From NCBI GenBank assembly GCA_016200135.1, contig JACQFI010000045.1, positions 1-64,000 of the forward strand: a stretch of 64,000 bases of DNA, in the 5' to 3' direction. The notes under the pieces were generated by a model. It was not told where the DNA came from. It searched no databases and saw nothing but the letters and a program-made list of their open reading frames with translations. This DNA is from Planctomycetota bacterium. GTDB lineage: Bacteria > Planctomycetota > SZUA-567 > H5-PLA8. The first letter of the stretch is position 1; each line of letters opens with the position of its first letter. A program made the translations under genes and the position numbers. This document shows, in pieces, positions 37,742-47,699 of this stretch.

Positions 37742-40700
37742 ATGAGCGCGTCCAACAGGCCGGCACGATTCGTACTATTTACGTGGACCGCAGCGATTCT
37801 GCTCGCGGCCGCGGCGTTCAATGTGCGCGCGGGCGAAGAAGCGTTTAACGTTCGCAGCAAGTATGTGCGCGAGTACAAGATCGACAAAACGACGCTCGTC
37901 TCCACGAAGGTCGACCACGCTCCGAAGCTTGACGGCACGCTCAACGACCCGCTCTGGTCGCAGGCCGGAAAGACCGAATCCGCGTTCGTGCTTTTTCCAT
38001 CCAAGGAGCCCGCGGGCCGGCAGACGATGACGTACTTCTGCCACGACGAGAAGAATCTCTACATCACTTTCGACTGCGAAGAGTCCGAACTCGACCAGCA
38101 GCAGATCGACAACAAGAACATTCAAGTTGGCGACCACGTTGGCGCGATCTTCGAAGTCGGCGACGCCCGCGGGCGCGGCGTGAAGTGCCGGATCTACGGC
38201 AACCGGTCCGGTTTCGAACTTCAAGGCGCATGGCGCGGCAACCAGATTCAATACAAATGCGTTTACGGCCCGAATCGCTGGGTCGTGCAGATGGGCATTC
38301 CCTTCGCCTTTTTTCCGGGCTCGGAACAGACGGTGCTGCGCGGCGAACTCTGGGGTCTCAAACTGATCCGCTACGGCAAGACGCTCGAGACCGGCGCGTC
38401 GCGACTGCGCGAGAGCTGGCCGTTCGTTCAAGCCTCTTCCGAGGACGTGGTGATCAACAACGGCCTGCTCTATTTCGAGGCCGACAACATGTTGCTGAAC
38501 GGGAACCTGACCGTGAAAGACGGCGCGCTTCCGGGTTGGACCGGCGCTGGCGGAAAACTCGATGCGAACGCCGAAGGTGGCGCGGCGCCCGAGGGCATAA
38601 CGCTGACGCAGACGGTCAAGCTGCGTCCAAAAGCGCGCTTTTCCATGGAGTGGAATTCGCCCGCCGGCTGGGAGGGCACGGCCGCCGTGAAGACCAAGGC
38701 CGGCGACCTGGCCTCAAAGCCGCTTGCGGACGAGGGCAAACGCCTCGATTTCCAGATGCCTCCGGCGGACGCCGAGGCCACGGTGGAACTCAAACTAAAG
38801 GGCAAGGGCCCGCTGCCTATCTTCCACCTGTATTTCCTGCTCGACGATGTTCCGCGCGAGTGGACCTGCCTGACCAACAACGACTGGTTGCCCGAGCGCA
38901 ACCTCAAGGCGCGCACCGCGAACGCGAAGGAAGGGCGTTACACGTATCTAAAGCCGTGGCTCACGGGGTTCGGTTACACGATCTACCGTTCCATGGGCTG
39001 CCCCAAGCCTAAGGAACCTTCCAACCAATGGAAAAATCCCGGCTACGGCAACATCGGCCCGCCCACGCAGGAACCCGTGGATTTTCCGCCCAAGCGCACG
39101 GACATCGGCGAGGACGAAGTGGAAAACTTTCCCTTCGAAGCCACCTGGTGCGATGGCACGGTGCCCGAAATGCTCGGCCTGCCGCTCGGAAGCTTCGACA
39201 AGGGCGGCCTGAAAGGCTGGATCCCGTTCTCGAAGGGCAGCCTTACGGGCGACGAATCCTGGGCGGGCTGGCCGGTGGACCGCTGGGCCGGCGCCGTGGC
39301 GCACGACCTCCTCTTTGATTTTCAGGAGAAATTTTACATCCGGCGCATCGACGTGCTCTTCATCACGCCGTGCTTCCGGAACGTGGACGTGTACGTGCGG
39401 ACCGAAGGCAAGCCGGAAGAGGATTTCGTCCTTATCCGGAAAGACTGCTGCCCGGGCACGAAGGAAGGCTTCCGCTGGGGCGCCCTGCCGCCGTTGATCA
39501 CCATCACCGGACTCGATTCGGTGGCGTCGCAGGTGCGCATGTACATGGGCATCGACCGTCCCGACGGCGCGGGCGGCGCGCCGTTCGGCAACCGTTTCGG
39601 CCGCGTCAACTGCTCGATGGACTTGTTTGGTATTGCGGAAGTCTGGATCTGGGGCGAGCCCAAGGGCAATCATGCGGACACCGAAGTCAATACGTTCAAG
39701 CCGATCATCCCCAACCAGCAGCCGCCGCTCGTCTGCCAACAGCTCACGCGCCTACCCGAACCGGTCATCTGGCCGCAGCCGAAGAAGATGCAGCGGTTTG
39801 AAGGCGCGTTCAAAGTAAGCGCCGACACGGCGATCCAGTTTCCCGATTCCGAACGCTTTGCATCTTTCGCGCGGCAGATGCAGGAAGAGATTGCCCGGCG
39901 CTTCCTGGTCGAACTACCGCTCAAAAAGGACAGCGAACAAGTAGCGGATACGAATGCGATCTGGATCGGCATGAAAAGCCAGAACCCGCGCTTCGACAAA
40001 CTCTGCCAGCAGGAAGGGCTTGAAGTGCCCGACGCGGTGCAGGGCTACGCGCTCAAGATCACGCCAGAGCGCATCCTGCTCGCGGGCAACGACGCGGAGG
40101 GCGTCTTCGCCGGCATCCAATCTTTGCTGCAATGGGCCGACCACGATGAGAAGCAGGCGTTCTTTCGCGCCGCGTTGATCCAGGACCAGCCGTTGATCAA
40201 GCTGCGCACCGTCGTTCCGACCCCCGACCATCGCAGCCCGATCTATCCGGGCAATACCAACGAGCGCAATTATTACCGCATCCTGAACGGACTCTCGCGA
40301 CTCCGTTATAACGGGTTGGCGCATTGGTTCTCCGGCTCGGTCTACCAGTCCGAAGCCAAGACACTGCAACTCCTGAAATACGCGTCGGACCGCATGGTTC
40401 AGATGCGCCCCGCCGTGAATCTCGCCTCGGTCCCCGGCGAGAGCCTCGAGGTGAACCCCGATTTCCAGCCCGAAGGTCCCGGCGGCATCGGCACCGACGA
40501 CGGATACTGGGAGACGCAGAACATCTGCCCCTCCCATCCGTCCACCTATCAAGCAATCGAGGCGTATCTCGACAAGGCCCTTAAGTTCCTGCCCAACGCG
40601 CGTTACGTGGACTTCGGCTACCTGGGCAGCCACGGCGGCAAGTGGAACGTCTGCCGCCTGTGCTCGAAGAGCGGCCGCTCGTCCGCGGAACTCTACGCCG

Positions 40701-42466
40701 AGTTCGTCAATCGCGTAGCCGAGATCTGCCGCAAGCGCGGAGCCATCCCGGTTTTTTCCAACGCGTTCATGTTCGGCGGCGGCGACAAAATGCCGGTCCC
40801 CAGCGACGCGCGCGGCTCCGCGCTACCGCTGGTCTCCCGCGACATCATGCTGCGCATCGACCGGCCGATGCCGAAGGCCCTGCTTGAAGAGGCCGGCTTC
40901 TGGGCGCTCTCGCGTCCGTGGTCCACGCCGGGCCCTTCCACGGGTCCCGGAGCCTACAACGGGGGGAAAGGCTTCTTTGCCGAGGCGCCGTCCGGCGGCT
41001 GGCAGGAGGGCCAGATCATTGCCGGTGACAACTGCGACTATGAGTGGTCCTGGAGCCAGAGTCTCTGCGGCGGCTTGCTGCTGATTGCCGATCAGTTCTG
41101 GAACGGTCCCGCGCCCGAACGGACCAAAGAGAGCATGGCCGCATACGAGGCGTATGCCTTACGCGCGTCGAACGCCTGCGTGCGCTACAACGAGCAGATC
41201 AATCTCGGCCACGAATACCCCTCGTGGCGCACGGGCATGACGCCGGAGTTCTTCGAGGTGGATCTCAAGCCTTACTGCACGCGCAGCCATATCGACGACG
41301 GCATTGCCTCGGGCTTGAAGCGCTCCGGCCCGAAAGAAGGCTTACTGGCCGCCGGGCCGTCGTTCGATTTCCGGCGCGTGCCCATGGGCCATCAGGTGTT
41401 CGCAAACGTGCCGTTCACCGTCATCGACCCGGTGAAGAATAAGTGGAAGTCGATCGTGGTGATCGGCACGACCAACAAGGAGTATGCGATCCCCGACAGC
41501 AAACAGAGAGTCTCCATTCTCATCGGCCGCAAGGCCGCCAGCCTGTGCGTCCTGCATTGTCAAATGGGCGCAGGCATTCCGCTCGGGCATACGCATCGCG
41601 AACAAATTTTGCCCTCCTTCACCTATGAATACGCCGACGGCACTCGCTACGTCTGCGACCGCGAACTCGCGCGCTACACCGTCCCGCTGACCTGCGGGCT
41701 GGTCCGGGCCTTTACGCCGCTCGGCGGAAACGCTCGTGGCGACAACCTGCTCAATTTCATGGAACCGACGGGACGTCTCGCATACGCGACCAACACCGTG
41801 GCTGGAGCGGGCGCATCCCTCTTCTTGAATGAGTTCGTCAATCCATACCCCGACAAAGAAGTAAAAAACCTGATCGTGCAACTGCCCAGCCCCGAACTGA
41901 AGGATTTCACGCTGACTCTTCACGAAGGCATCTTCGCGGTCACCGGCGTGGCTCCGACGGAGTGGGACGTGCGCTTCTGGAAGAGCCGCCCGCCGCTGCC
42001 GCTCTTGCCGCCTTGCGACCCGATTCCGGAATCGGCCAAGTCGCTGCTCAGCGAACTGGAAGGCACGCCGCAGGGCTTATGGGTACGAAAGGACAACAAA
42101 CAGGAAGAGGCCTCCGTGCGAGGTTTAGATGGCGCAAAACTTCCCACTTGGGAACTGGCCTTTAAAACACCGAAAAATCTCGCCGCGATCAGCTACCGGC
42201 TCTCCTGGCCGGGGCACTACGGCGGCAACATGCCCATCCGTTACAAACACGCGGATGTCAGTATCCAGGTCACGCGTGACCGGAAGGAATGGAAGGAAGC
42301 GGCGATCGTTCGCGGCGCGACGGCCATGGACGGGGAGCAGAGTGTGGCCGTGAATGTCTCCGATGCGCTCGCGGTCCGTATCGTGCTCGACCCGGGCCCC
42401 TATTTGAACGAAGAAGAAGGCAGTTACATCGGCCTTCTTGCTATAGACGCCTATGTAAACAAATAA
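37742..42466 (+). CDS. Giant secreted CBM9-like / discoidin-like / GH20-like protein
   Basis: The 1574-residue product has a signal peptide (FVLFTWTAAILLAAAAFNVRA). A CBM9-like domain (about 55-230) opens with APKLDGTLNDPLWSQAGK. Residues about 500-640 are discoidin-like (LLFDFQEKFYIRRIDVLF), about 665-800 match the GH20 N-terminal domain (PVIWPQPKKMQRFEG, ALKITPERILLAGNDAEGVF), and a barrel follows from about 815. Where hexosaminidases carry the Asp-Glu pair, this protein reads YVDFGYLGSHGGKWNVCRLC near 953-972, so the catalytic pair seems absent. The C-terminal 110 residues are again discoidin-like. It may bind rather than cleave glycans, or use other residues. It starts 24 bp after the second MoxR gene, so it may be read with that block. 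Confidence 0.75.
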   Translation: MSASNRPARFVLFTWTAAILLAAAAFNVRAGEEAFNVRSKYVREYKIDKTTLVSTKVDHAPKLDGTLNDPLWSQAGKTESAFVLFPSKEPAGRQTMTYFCHDEKNLYITFDCEESELDQQQIDNKNIQVGDHVGAIFEVGDARGRGVKCRIYGNRSGFELQGAWRGNQIQYKCVYGPNRWVVQMGIPFAFFPGSEQTVLRGELWGLKLIRYGKTLETGASRLRESWPFVQASSEDVVINNGLLYFEADNMLLNGNLTVKDGALPGWTGAGGKLDANAEGGAAPEGITLTQTVKLRPKARFSMEWNSPAGWEGTAAVKTKAGDLASKPLADEGKRLDFQMPPADAEATVELKLKGKGPLPIFHLYFLLDDVPREWTCLTNNDWLPERNLKARTANAKEGRYTYLKPWLTGFGYTIYRSMGCPKPKEPSNQWKNPGYGNIGPPTQEPVDFPPKRTDIGEDEVENFPFEATWCDGTVPEMLGLPLGSFDKGGLKGWIPFSKGSLTGDESWAGWPVDRWAGAVAHDLLFDFQEKFYIRRIDVLFITPCFRNVDVYVRTEGKPEEDFVLIRKDCCPGTKEGFRWGALPPLITITGLDSVASQVRMYMGIDRPDGAGGAPFGNRFGRVNCSMDLFGIAEVWIWGEPKGNHADTEVNTFKPIIPNQQPPLVCQQLTRLPEPVIWPQPKKMQRFEGAFKVSADTAIQFPDSERFASFARQMQEEIARRFLVELPLKKDSEQVADTNAIWIGMKSQNPRFDKLCQQEGLEVPDAVQGYALKITPERILLAGNDAEGVFAGIQSLLQWADHDEKQAFFRAALIQDQPLIKLRTVVPTPDHRSPIYPGNTNERNYYRILNGLSRLRYNGLAHWFSGSVYQSEAKTLQLLKYASDRMVQMRPAVNLASVPGESLEVNPDFQPEGPGGIGTDDGYWETQNICPSHPSTYQAIEAYLDKALKFLPNARYVDFGYLGSHGGKWNVCRLCSKSGRSSAELYAEFVNRVAEICRKRGAIPVFSNAFMFGGGDKMPVPSDARGSALPLVSRDIMLRIDRPMPKALLEEAGFWALSRPWSTPGPSTGPGAYNGGKGFFAEAPSGGWQEGQIIAGDNCDYEWSWSQSLCGGLLLIADQFWNGPAPERTKESMAAYEAYALRASNACVRYNEQINLGHEYPSWRTGMTPEFFEVDLKPYCTRSHIDDGIASGLKRSGPKEGLLAAGPSFDFRRVPMGHQVFANVPFTVIDPVKNKWKSIVVIGTTNKEYAIPDSKQRVSILIGRKAASLCVLHCQMGAGIPLGHTHREQILPSFTYEYADGTRYVCDRELARYTVPLTCGLVRAFTPLGGNARGDNLLNFMEPTGRLAYATNTVAGAGASLFLNEFVNPYPDKEVKNLIVQLPSPELKDFTLTLHEGIFAVTGVAPTEWDVRFWKSRPPLPLLPPCDPIPESAKSLLSELEGTPQGLWVRKDNKQEEASVRGLDGAKLPTWELAFKTPKNLAAISYRLSWPGHYGGNMPIRYKHADVSIQVTRDRKEWKEAAIVRGATAMDGEQSVAVNVSDALAVRIVLDPGPYLNEEEGSYIGLLAIDAYVNK

Positions 42467-42498
42467 CGCATGGGGAAGATCATTGCTCCATTTAAAGG

Positions 42499-42654
42499 CT
42501 ATACGGCTGTGCCCGTCACAAGCTCTCCGCGGCATCCGGAGTGATGCGGGTGATGCCAAAAGTGCGCTCCGGTTGAACTCAGGAAATCGGCCAGGTCTTC
42601 GCGCACAAAGGCGTCGTCGGCGGCGACTAAAAGGGTGCGGGTGCCGGTATGCAT
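42499..42654 (-). pseudogene. Truncated response-regulator receiver fragment
   Basis: A 51-codon frame with ATG at 42654 has GGAGAA 6 bases upstream. Its first 30 residues read TRTLLVAADDAFVREDLADF then LSSTG, matching the start of CheY-like receiver domains: strand 1, the acidic Asp pair and helix 1. After that the sequence becomes unrelated (AHFWHHPHHSGC) and stops, so the phospho-acceptor Asp and the rest of the fold are missing. It is most likely the 5' remnant of a decayed gene within the 370-bp gap between the GH20-like gene and nuoJ. The rest of that gap (42655-42836) must hold the nuo promoter; no clear box was found. Confidence 0.5.
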
Positions 42655-42836
42655 GGGCAGTTCTCCGACCTGAAGACGCTTTTGTAAAAGTCCCTGGCTG
42701 TATTTAAGTCTCTTTGGCTTAATGAGTTACCTCATAACCCCCAGCTTATACTTGAATCCGTTGGCTGCGGTGGTACGAAAAATACGCTTCACCACAGAAA
42801 AACCTACTTTGCAGCCCTAGGGGGTACTCCTCCGCC

Positions 42837-43400
42837 GTGGACTGGATAGACGTTGTATTCATCCTCTCGGGCCTGCTCTGTCTGGGGTCCGCGTGCACCA
42901 TCGTCACGCGCAAGAACCCGGTCTACTCCGTCATCTTCATGCTCCCCTTCTTCTTGGGCATGACGATCCTCTTTATCCTGCTCTCGGCGCCGTTTTTGGC
43001 GGCGATGCAGATGATGGTATACGGCGGCGCGATCCTGGTCGTCTTCCTCTTCGTCATCATGCTGATCAACCTGCGCCCCGAAGAGATCAAAGACGACTTC
43101 AGCCTCTGGACCTACACCCCTGCCGCCGCGGTGGGCGGCGTGCTCGGCGGACTGATCCTGAGCTTTGTGCGCCATGGCATCCCGGACGGCTCGGAGCTGG
43201 ACAAGAACTTTCACGCCGCCGTCAACAACAGCCGGCTCATGCTGGACCTCGGCATGGGCGGTGTCGCGCCGCCGCTTGGCTCCATCGACAGCATCGCCAT
43301 TCCCATGTTCAAGCAGTACGTCGTGCCGTTCGAACTGGTCTCGATCCTGATCGTGGTCGCCGTGCTCGGCGCCGTGATCCTGGCCAAGAAGCGGGTCTAG
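42837..43400 (+). CDS. nuoJ: NADH-quinone oxidoreductase subunit J
   Basis: This 187-residue membrane subunit of complex I has about five hydrophobic segments and the NuoJ signatures NPVYSVIFMLPFFLGMTI and MQMMVYGGAILVVFLFVIML, the latter being the pi-bulge helix region near the quinone and proton channel. A GTG start is used. It heads a nuoJ-K-L-M-N run encoding the distal membrane arm. The nuoA-I genes for the hydrophilic arm and NuoH/NuoA are not upstream and must lie elsewhere. A longer than usual loop between the fourth and fifth segments (DGSELDKNFHAAVNNSRLML) is seen. Confidence 0.92.
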   Translation: MDWIDVVFILSGLLCLGSACTIVTRKNPVYSVIFMLPFFLGMTILFILLSAPFLAAMQMMVYGGAILVVFLFVIMLINLRPEEIKDDFSLWTYTPAAAVGGVLGGLILSFVRHGIPDGSELDKNFHAAVNNSRLMLDLGMGGVAPPLGSIDSIAIPMFKQYVVPFELVSILIVVAVLGAVILAKKRV

Positions 43401-43430
43401 GCGGACGGTCTGGCTGCGGAGGTTCGTGCT

Positions 43431-43832
43431 TTGGACGTCACCGGCATGCCGATCCTTGCGGACGCGGGACTGATGGACTTCGTGGCCGGCCTCTTCAGCT
43501 TCAAACTGGTCTCGTGCCTGGCGCTCTCGGCCGCGATCTTCTCCATTGGCGCGATGGGCGTGCTCGCGCGCCGCAACGTCCTCGTCATGCTCATCTCGGT
43601 CGAAGTGATGCTGAACGCGGTGATGCTGGCCTTCGTGAGCTTCGCGCGCGCGATGGTGAACCTGGGGCCTCCGGCGGGCAAGACCTTCGCCGCGGAAGGC
43701 GGGCAGATCTTCGCCCTCTTTATCATCGCCGTGGCGGCGGCGGAAGCGGCGGTGGGCCTGGCGATCGTGATCGCCTACTTCCGCAACAGACAGACGGTGG
43801 ATACGCGCGACATCAAGGCCATGCGCAACTAA
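43431..43832 (+). CDS. nuoK: NADH-quinone oxidoreductase subunit K
   Basis: A TTG at 43431 is taken as start because GGAGG lies 8 bases before it; ATG codons at 43446 and 43473 are alternatives. The 133-residue protein has three membrane segments typical of NuoK (MrpC-like): [36 protein letters not shown] with its conserved Glu, and [20 protein letters not shown] with the second. The loop between segments 2 and 3 is longer than in the usual 100-residue subunit. It forms part of the proton path in the membrane arm. The gene lies 30 bp after nuoJ and 12 bp before nuoL. Confidence 0.92.
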   Translation: MDVTGMPILADAGLMDFVAGLFSFKLVSCLALSAAIFSIGAMGVLARRNVLVMLISVEVMLNAVMLAFVSFARAMVNLGPPAGKTFAAEGGQIFALFIIAVAAAEAAVGLAIVIAYFRNRQTVDTRDIKAMRN

Positions 43833-43844
43833 ACGGATGACAAC

Positions 43845-46088
43845 GTGGACTTCCTGATAGACATTATCGATACCTGCGTGAAGTGGATTCCCGGTTGGAT
43901 CGTGAATCCCTCACACATCCGCGCCTTCTATGCGGAAAGCCTCTTCATTATTCCTTTAATGCCGCTGCTCGGCTTCCTCATTAACGGATTCTTCCGGGAC
44001 AAAATCTCGCGCGGCGCTTCGGGGCTGGTTGCAAGTCTGGCCGCCTTTGCCTCATTTCTCTGGGCCGTTCTCTGCTTCCACGCATGCCGGGGACACCTGC
44101 CCGAATTCGACCATGGCGCCGGTTATCTGCATCGCATGCTCTCCACCGAACCCCTGCATAAAGTCTACGGGACCTGGTTCGACACCGGGACCTTCAGTTG
44201 CGCGTTCGGGCTATACATGGACCAGCTCTCCGGCGTGATGGCGCTCGTCGTCACCGGCGTTGGCACGCTGATTCACGTCTACAGCATGGGCTACATGGCC
44301 CACGACAAGGCTTTCGCGCGCTACTTCGCGTACTTGAATCTCTTCCTCTTCTCCATGCTCGTGCTGATCCTCGCCGACAATCTGGTGCTGACCTTCGTCG
44401 GCTGGGAAGGCGTGGGTCTCTGCTCGTACCTGTTGATCGGTTTCTGGTACGAGGACGGCGAGAAGGCCGCTGCTGGCATGAAGGCGTTCATCTTCAACCG
44501 CGTCGGCGACCTGGGCTTCCTGCTTGGCATCTTCACCCTGGTGGCGGCGTTCGGCACCGCCAACTACTACGCCGCCCCGCACGCGCTTGGCAGCTATACG
44601 CTGCCCGTCGTGGCGCCGCACAAGTCGTTCGTAAAGGATTCCTCCAAGGAGGAAGGCAAGCGCGAAGTGGTGATGATGCCCGATGCGCCCGGCCTGATCG
44701 ATTACGCCGACGGCCTGAAGCTGATGGGCAACGCCGACGCCAAGGTGCCCCTAGGCTATAAGGCAGACGGCGGCAACTTCGACCTCAGCAAGACCGCCGG
44801 CGCGAAAGTCTTCCCTGCGGGCTGGACGGTCGGCTTCGCGATCTCGCTCGCCTGTCTGCTGCTCTTTATCGGCGCCTGCGGCAAGTCTGCGCAACTACCG
44901 CTGTATGCCTGGCTGCCCGACGCCATGGCCGGTCCGACGCCGGTCAGCGCGCTTATCCATGCCGCCACGATGGTGACCGCCGGCGTCTACATGCTCGCGC
45001 GCCTGCATGCCCTCTACCTCTTCAGCTCGGCCACGATGGATGTGGTCGCGATCGTCGGCGGTACCACCGCGATCTTCGCCGCGCTGATCGGCCTCACCCA
45101 GACCGACATCAAGAAGGTGCTCGCTTACTCGACCGTCTCGCAACTCGGCTACATGTTCCTCGGCGCGGGCGTAGGCGCCTTCGCGCTGGCCATCTTCCAC
45201 GTCGTCACCCACGCCCTCTTCAAGGCACTGCTCTTCCTGGGCTCGGGCTCGGTGATCCACGCCATGTCCGGCGAACAGGACATGCGCAAGATGGGCGGGC
45301 TGCGCAAGAAGTTGCCCATTACCTTCTGGACTATGGTCATCGGCGCGCTGGCGTTGGGCGGCATCGTGCCGTTCGCCGGCTATTGGAGCAAAGACGCGAT
45401 CCTGGCCAATGTGCTCGCAAAGGCTATGGAGACGCACGAAACGTCTTATTGGGTCCTGTACCTCTTTGCCTGCGTGGGCGCGTTCTGCACGGCCTTCTAC
45501 ACCGCGCGCCTGATCGGACTCACCTTCTTCGGCGAATGCCGCGCCTCCGACGAGGTCAAGGCGCACATCCACGAGTCGCCGCCTTCAATGACCGTCCCCT
45601 TGATCGTCCTCGCGGTCCTCTCGGTGATCGGTGGCTGGTGGCTCCATAACGACTTGATCTCGTTCCTGAACTTCGGGGAGATCTCCCAGAACGCCGAGAA
45701 CGAACATGTCGAATGGATTAACCTAATCTGTACGTTGGCTGCGTCTTTCGGCGGCGCGGGCCTGGGCATCCTGCTCTACATCTCCAAGGTCTTTGTGCCG
45801 AAGCCAGAGGAGAGCAAGAACCCGCTCGTGCGGCTCTCGTTCAACAAATTCTACATCGAAGCCTTTTACGACCGTGGCGTCACGGGCTTCTTCTCGATCT
45901 TCGCCGAGGCCCTGCATCTCTTCGTGGATGTGCTGCTCATCGATTTCCTGCTGGTGAATGGGGTAGGCAAGCTGGTCCGCGGCTTGGGCGGCGCATTGCG
46001 CAAGACGCAGACCGGCCTCATCAACGTGTACGCGACGGGCATCCTTGTGGGTGCCCTCGCGATTCTGTTCTACTTGCTGAAGGGATAG
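43845..46088 (+). CDS. nuoL: NADH-quinone oxidoreductase subunit L
   Basis: The 747-residue product, from a GTG start, is an antiporter-like complex I subunit. Key signatures are present: GWEGVGLCSYLLIGFWYE with the TM5 Glu, the TM7-type Lys in GKSAQLPLYAWLPDAMAGPT, SALIHAATMVTAG, and a C-terminal long helix region followed by a final membrane segment. It is longer than E. coli NuoL (613 residues). Residues about 240-327 form an unusual hydrophilic insertion between two membrane helices (for example HKSFVKDSSKEEGKREVVMM). It pumps protons at the distal tip of the membrane arm. The insert does not touch the known channel residues. Confidence 0.93.
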   Translation: MDFLIDIIDTCVKWIPGWIVNPSHIRAFYAESLFIIPLMPLLGFLINGFFRDKISRGASGLVASLAAFASFLWAVLCFHACRGHLPEFDHGAGYLHRMLSTEPLHKVYGTWFDTGTFSCAFGLYMDQLSGVMALVVTGVGTLIHVYSMGYMAHDKAFARYFAYLNLFLFSMLVLILADNLVLTFVGWEGVGLCSYLLIGFWYEDGEKAAAGMKAFIFNRVGDLGFLLGIFTLVAAFGTANYYAAPHALGSYTLPVVAPHKSFVKDSSKEEGKREVVMMPDAPGLIDYADGLKLMGNADAKVPLGYKADGGNFDLSKTAGAKVFPAGWTVGFAISLACLLLFIGACGKSAQLPLYAWLPDAMAGPTPVSALIHAATMVTAGVYMLARLHALYLFSSATMDVVAIVGGTTAIFAALIGLTQTDIKKVLAYSTVSQLGYMFLGAGVGAFALAIFHVVTHALFKALLFLGSGSVIHAMSGEQDMRKMGGLRKKLPITFWTMVIGALALGGIVPFAGYWSKDAILANVLAKAMETHETSYWVLYLFACVGAFCTAFYTARLIGLTFFGECRASDEVKAHIHESPPSMTVPLIVLAVLSVIGGWWLHNDLISFLNFGEISQNAENEHVEWINLICTLAASFGGAGLGILLYISKVFVPKPEESKNPLVRLSFNKFYIEAFYDRGVTGFFSIFAEALHLFVDVLLIDFLLVNGVGKLVRGLGGALRKTQTGLINVYATGILVGALAILFYLLKG

Positions 46089-46124
46089 CGACCGCGCCGG
46101 GCGACTGGCGCCACTAGCCGAACG

Positions 46125-47699
46125 ATGCTGCTGACCTGGCTGATCTTCCTGCCCCTTGCCGGCGCCGTCCCGCTGCTGATCGTGCGGGACAAGAATGCTC
46201 GTGAGATCAAAGTCTGGGCGATCCTGGTCTCCTTCGTGACCTTCCTGGTCTCGCTGCCGCTCTGGTTCAACTTCGATCCCACCGGCGATCTCTTCCAGTT
46301 CGTCGAGAAGCACCGCTGGATCACGCTCAAGAACCTCAACGCCGGCTACAACCTCGGCGCCGATGGCTTCTCGGCCCTTCTGATCCTGCTCACCACCTTC
46401 CTTACGCCCATAGCGCTGCTCGGTTCGTGGAACTACATCAAGGACCGCCAGAAGGAGTTCTACATCGCCATGCTGGTCCTCGAGACCGCTATGATCGGCG
46501 TCTTTGCGGCCCAGGACCTCTTCCTCTTCTACGTCTTCTTCGAGGCCAGCCTCATCCCGATGTACCTGATCATCGGCATCTGGGGCGGCGAGAACCGCAT
46601 CTACGCGACGACGAAGTTCGTGCTCTATACCGTCTTCGGCAGCCTGCTGATGTTCGTCGCGATCCTGTTCGTCTACTACAAGTCCGGCAGCGCGGACTTC
46701 GCCATCGCGGACCTCGCCAAGGCCCTGGACGACGCGCGCGCGCACGGCCGCCTGACGCTCAAAGAGGAATACTGGTGCTTCTGGGCCTTCGCGCTCGCCT
46801 TCGCGATCAAGGTCCCGCTCTTTCCGCTGCACACCTGGCTGCCCGACGCCCATGTGGAAGCCCCGACGCCCGGCTCCGTCATCCTGGCGGGCATTCTCTT
46901 GAAGATGGGCGGCTACGGTTTCCTGCGCGTGGTCGTGCCCTTCTTCCCGCGCGCCGCCGAATTCTACGCGCCGGTCTTCGCGTGGCTCTGCATCATCGGC
47001 ATCGTCTACGGGAGCCTGATGGCCTTTGCGCAGAAGGACATCAAGAAGTTGATCGCCTACAGCTCCGTCGCGCACCTCGGCACCTGCATGCTCGGCATCT
47101 TCTCGTTCCAGGCCATTGGCGTGCAAGGCGGCATGTACCAGATGCTGAACCACGGCATCTCGACGGGCGCGCTCTTCCTGCTCGTTGGCATGCTGTACGA
47201 ACGCACCCACACGCGCCAGATCGACTACTTCGGCGGCATCGCCAAGATCGTTCCGACCTTCACCATCTGTTTCGTGGTGATCACGCTCTCCTCGATCGGC
47301 CTGCCGCTTACCAACGGCTTCGTCGGCGAGTTCGCCTGTCTTATGGGCGCGTTCCTGCGCAATCCGTGGTGGGGCTTTTTCGGCGGCCTGGGAGTGATCC
47401 TGGGCGCCGTCTATATGCTCTATCTGGTCAAGCGCGTCTTTTTCGGCAAGGTGATCCGGCGCAGCAACGAATCCCTCGAGGACCTCGACGGCCGCGAGAT
47501 CTCGCTCCTGATTCCGCTCCTCGCCATGGTCTTCGTCATGGGCCTGGCGCCGACGCCGTTCTTTAAGCGCATGGAGCCGGCCGTGAATGCGTTCGTCAAG
47601 GCTTCAGAAGGCGCGCATCCGACCGCGTCCGCCAAGCCGTCCATGGCCGCGCTGGATGCGCCTGCGCCGGCTGTGTCCAAACGGGGTGACGTCCAATGA
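46125..47699 (+). CDS. nuoM: NADH-quinone oxidoreductase subunit M
   Basis: The 524-residue protein is a second antiporter-like subunit. It has the FEASLIPMYLIIGIWGG motif with the TM5 Glu, KVPLFPLHTWLPDAHVEAPT with the channel Lys, and GSVILAGILLKMGGYGFLR. About 14 membrane segments are expected. The C-terminal 40 residues are hydrophilic and Ala/Pro-rich. The gene is 36 bp after nuoL, and its stop overlaps the nuoN start by 4 bp (ATGA), so nuoM and nuoN are translationally coupled. Confidence 0.93.
   Translation: MLLTWLIFLPLAGAVPLLIVRDKNAREIKVWAILVSFVTFLVSLPLWFNFDPTGDLFQFVEKHRWITLKNLNAGYNLGADGFSALLILLTTFLTPIALLGSWNYIKDRQKEFYIAMLVLETAMIGVFAAQDLFLFYVFFEASLIPMYLIIGIWGGENRIYATTKFVLYTVFGSLLMFVAILFVYYKSGSADFAIADLAKALDDARAHGRLTLKEEYWCFWAFALAFAIKVPLFPLHTWLPDAHVEAPTPGSVILAGILLKMGGYGFLRVVVPFFPRAAEFYAPVFAWLCIIGIVYGSLMAFAQKDIKKLIAYSSVAHLGTCMLGIFSFQAIGVQGGMYQMLNHGISTGALFLLVGMLYERTHTRQIDYFGGIAKIVPTFTICFVVITLSSIGLPLTNGFVGEFACLMGAFLRNPWWGFFGGLGVILGAVYMLYLVKRVFFGKVIRRSNESLEDLDGREISLLIPLLAMVFVMGLAPTPFFKRMEPAVNAFVKASEGAHPTASAKPSMAALDAPAPAVSKRGDVQ

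Noticed and set aside
45723..47210. Long minus-strand open frame of 495 codons
   Set aside because: Antisense to nuoL and nuoM; highly charged with no fold signature.
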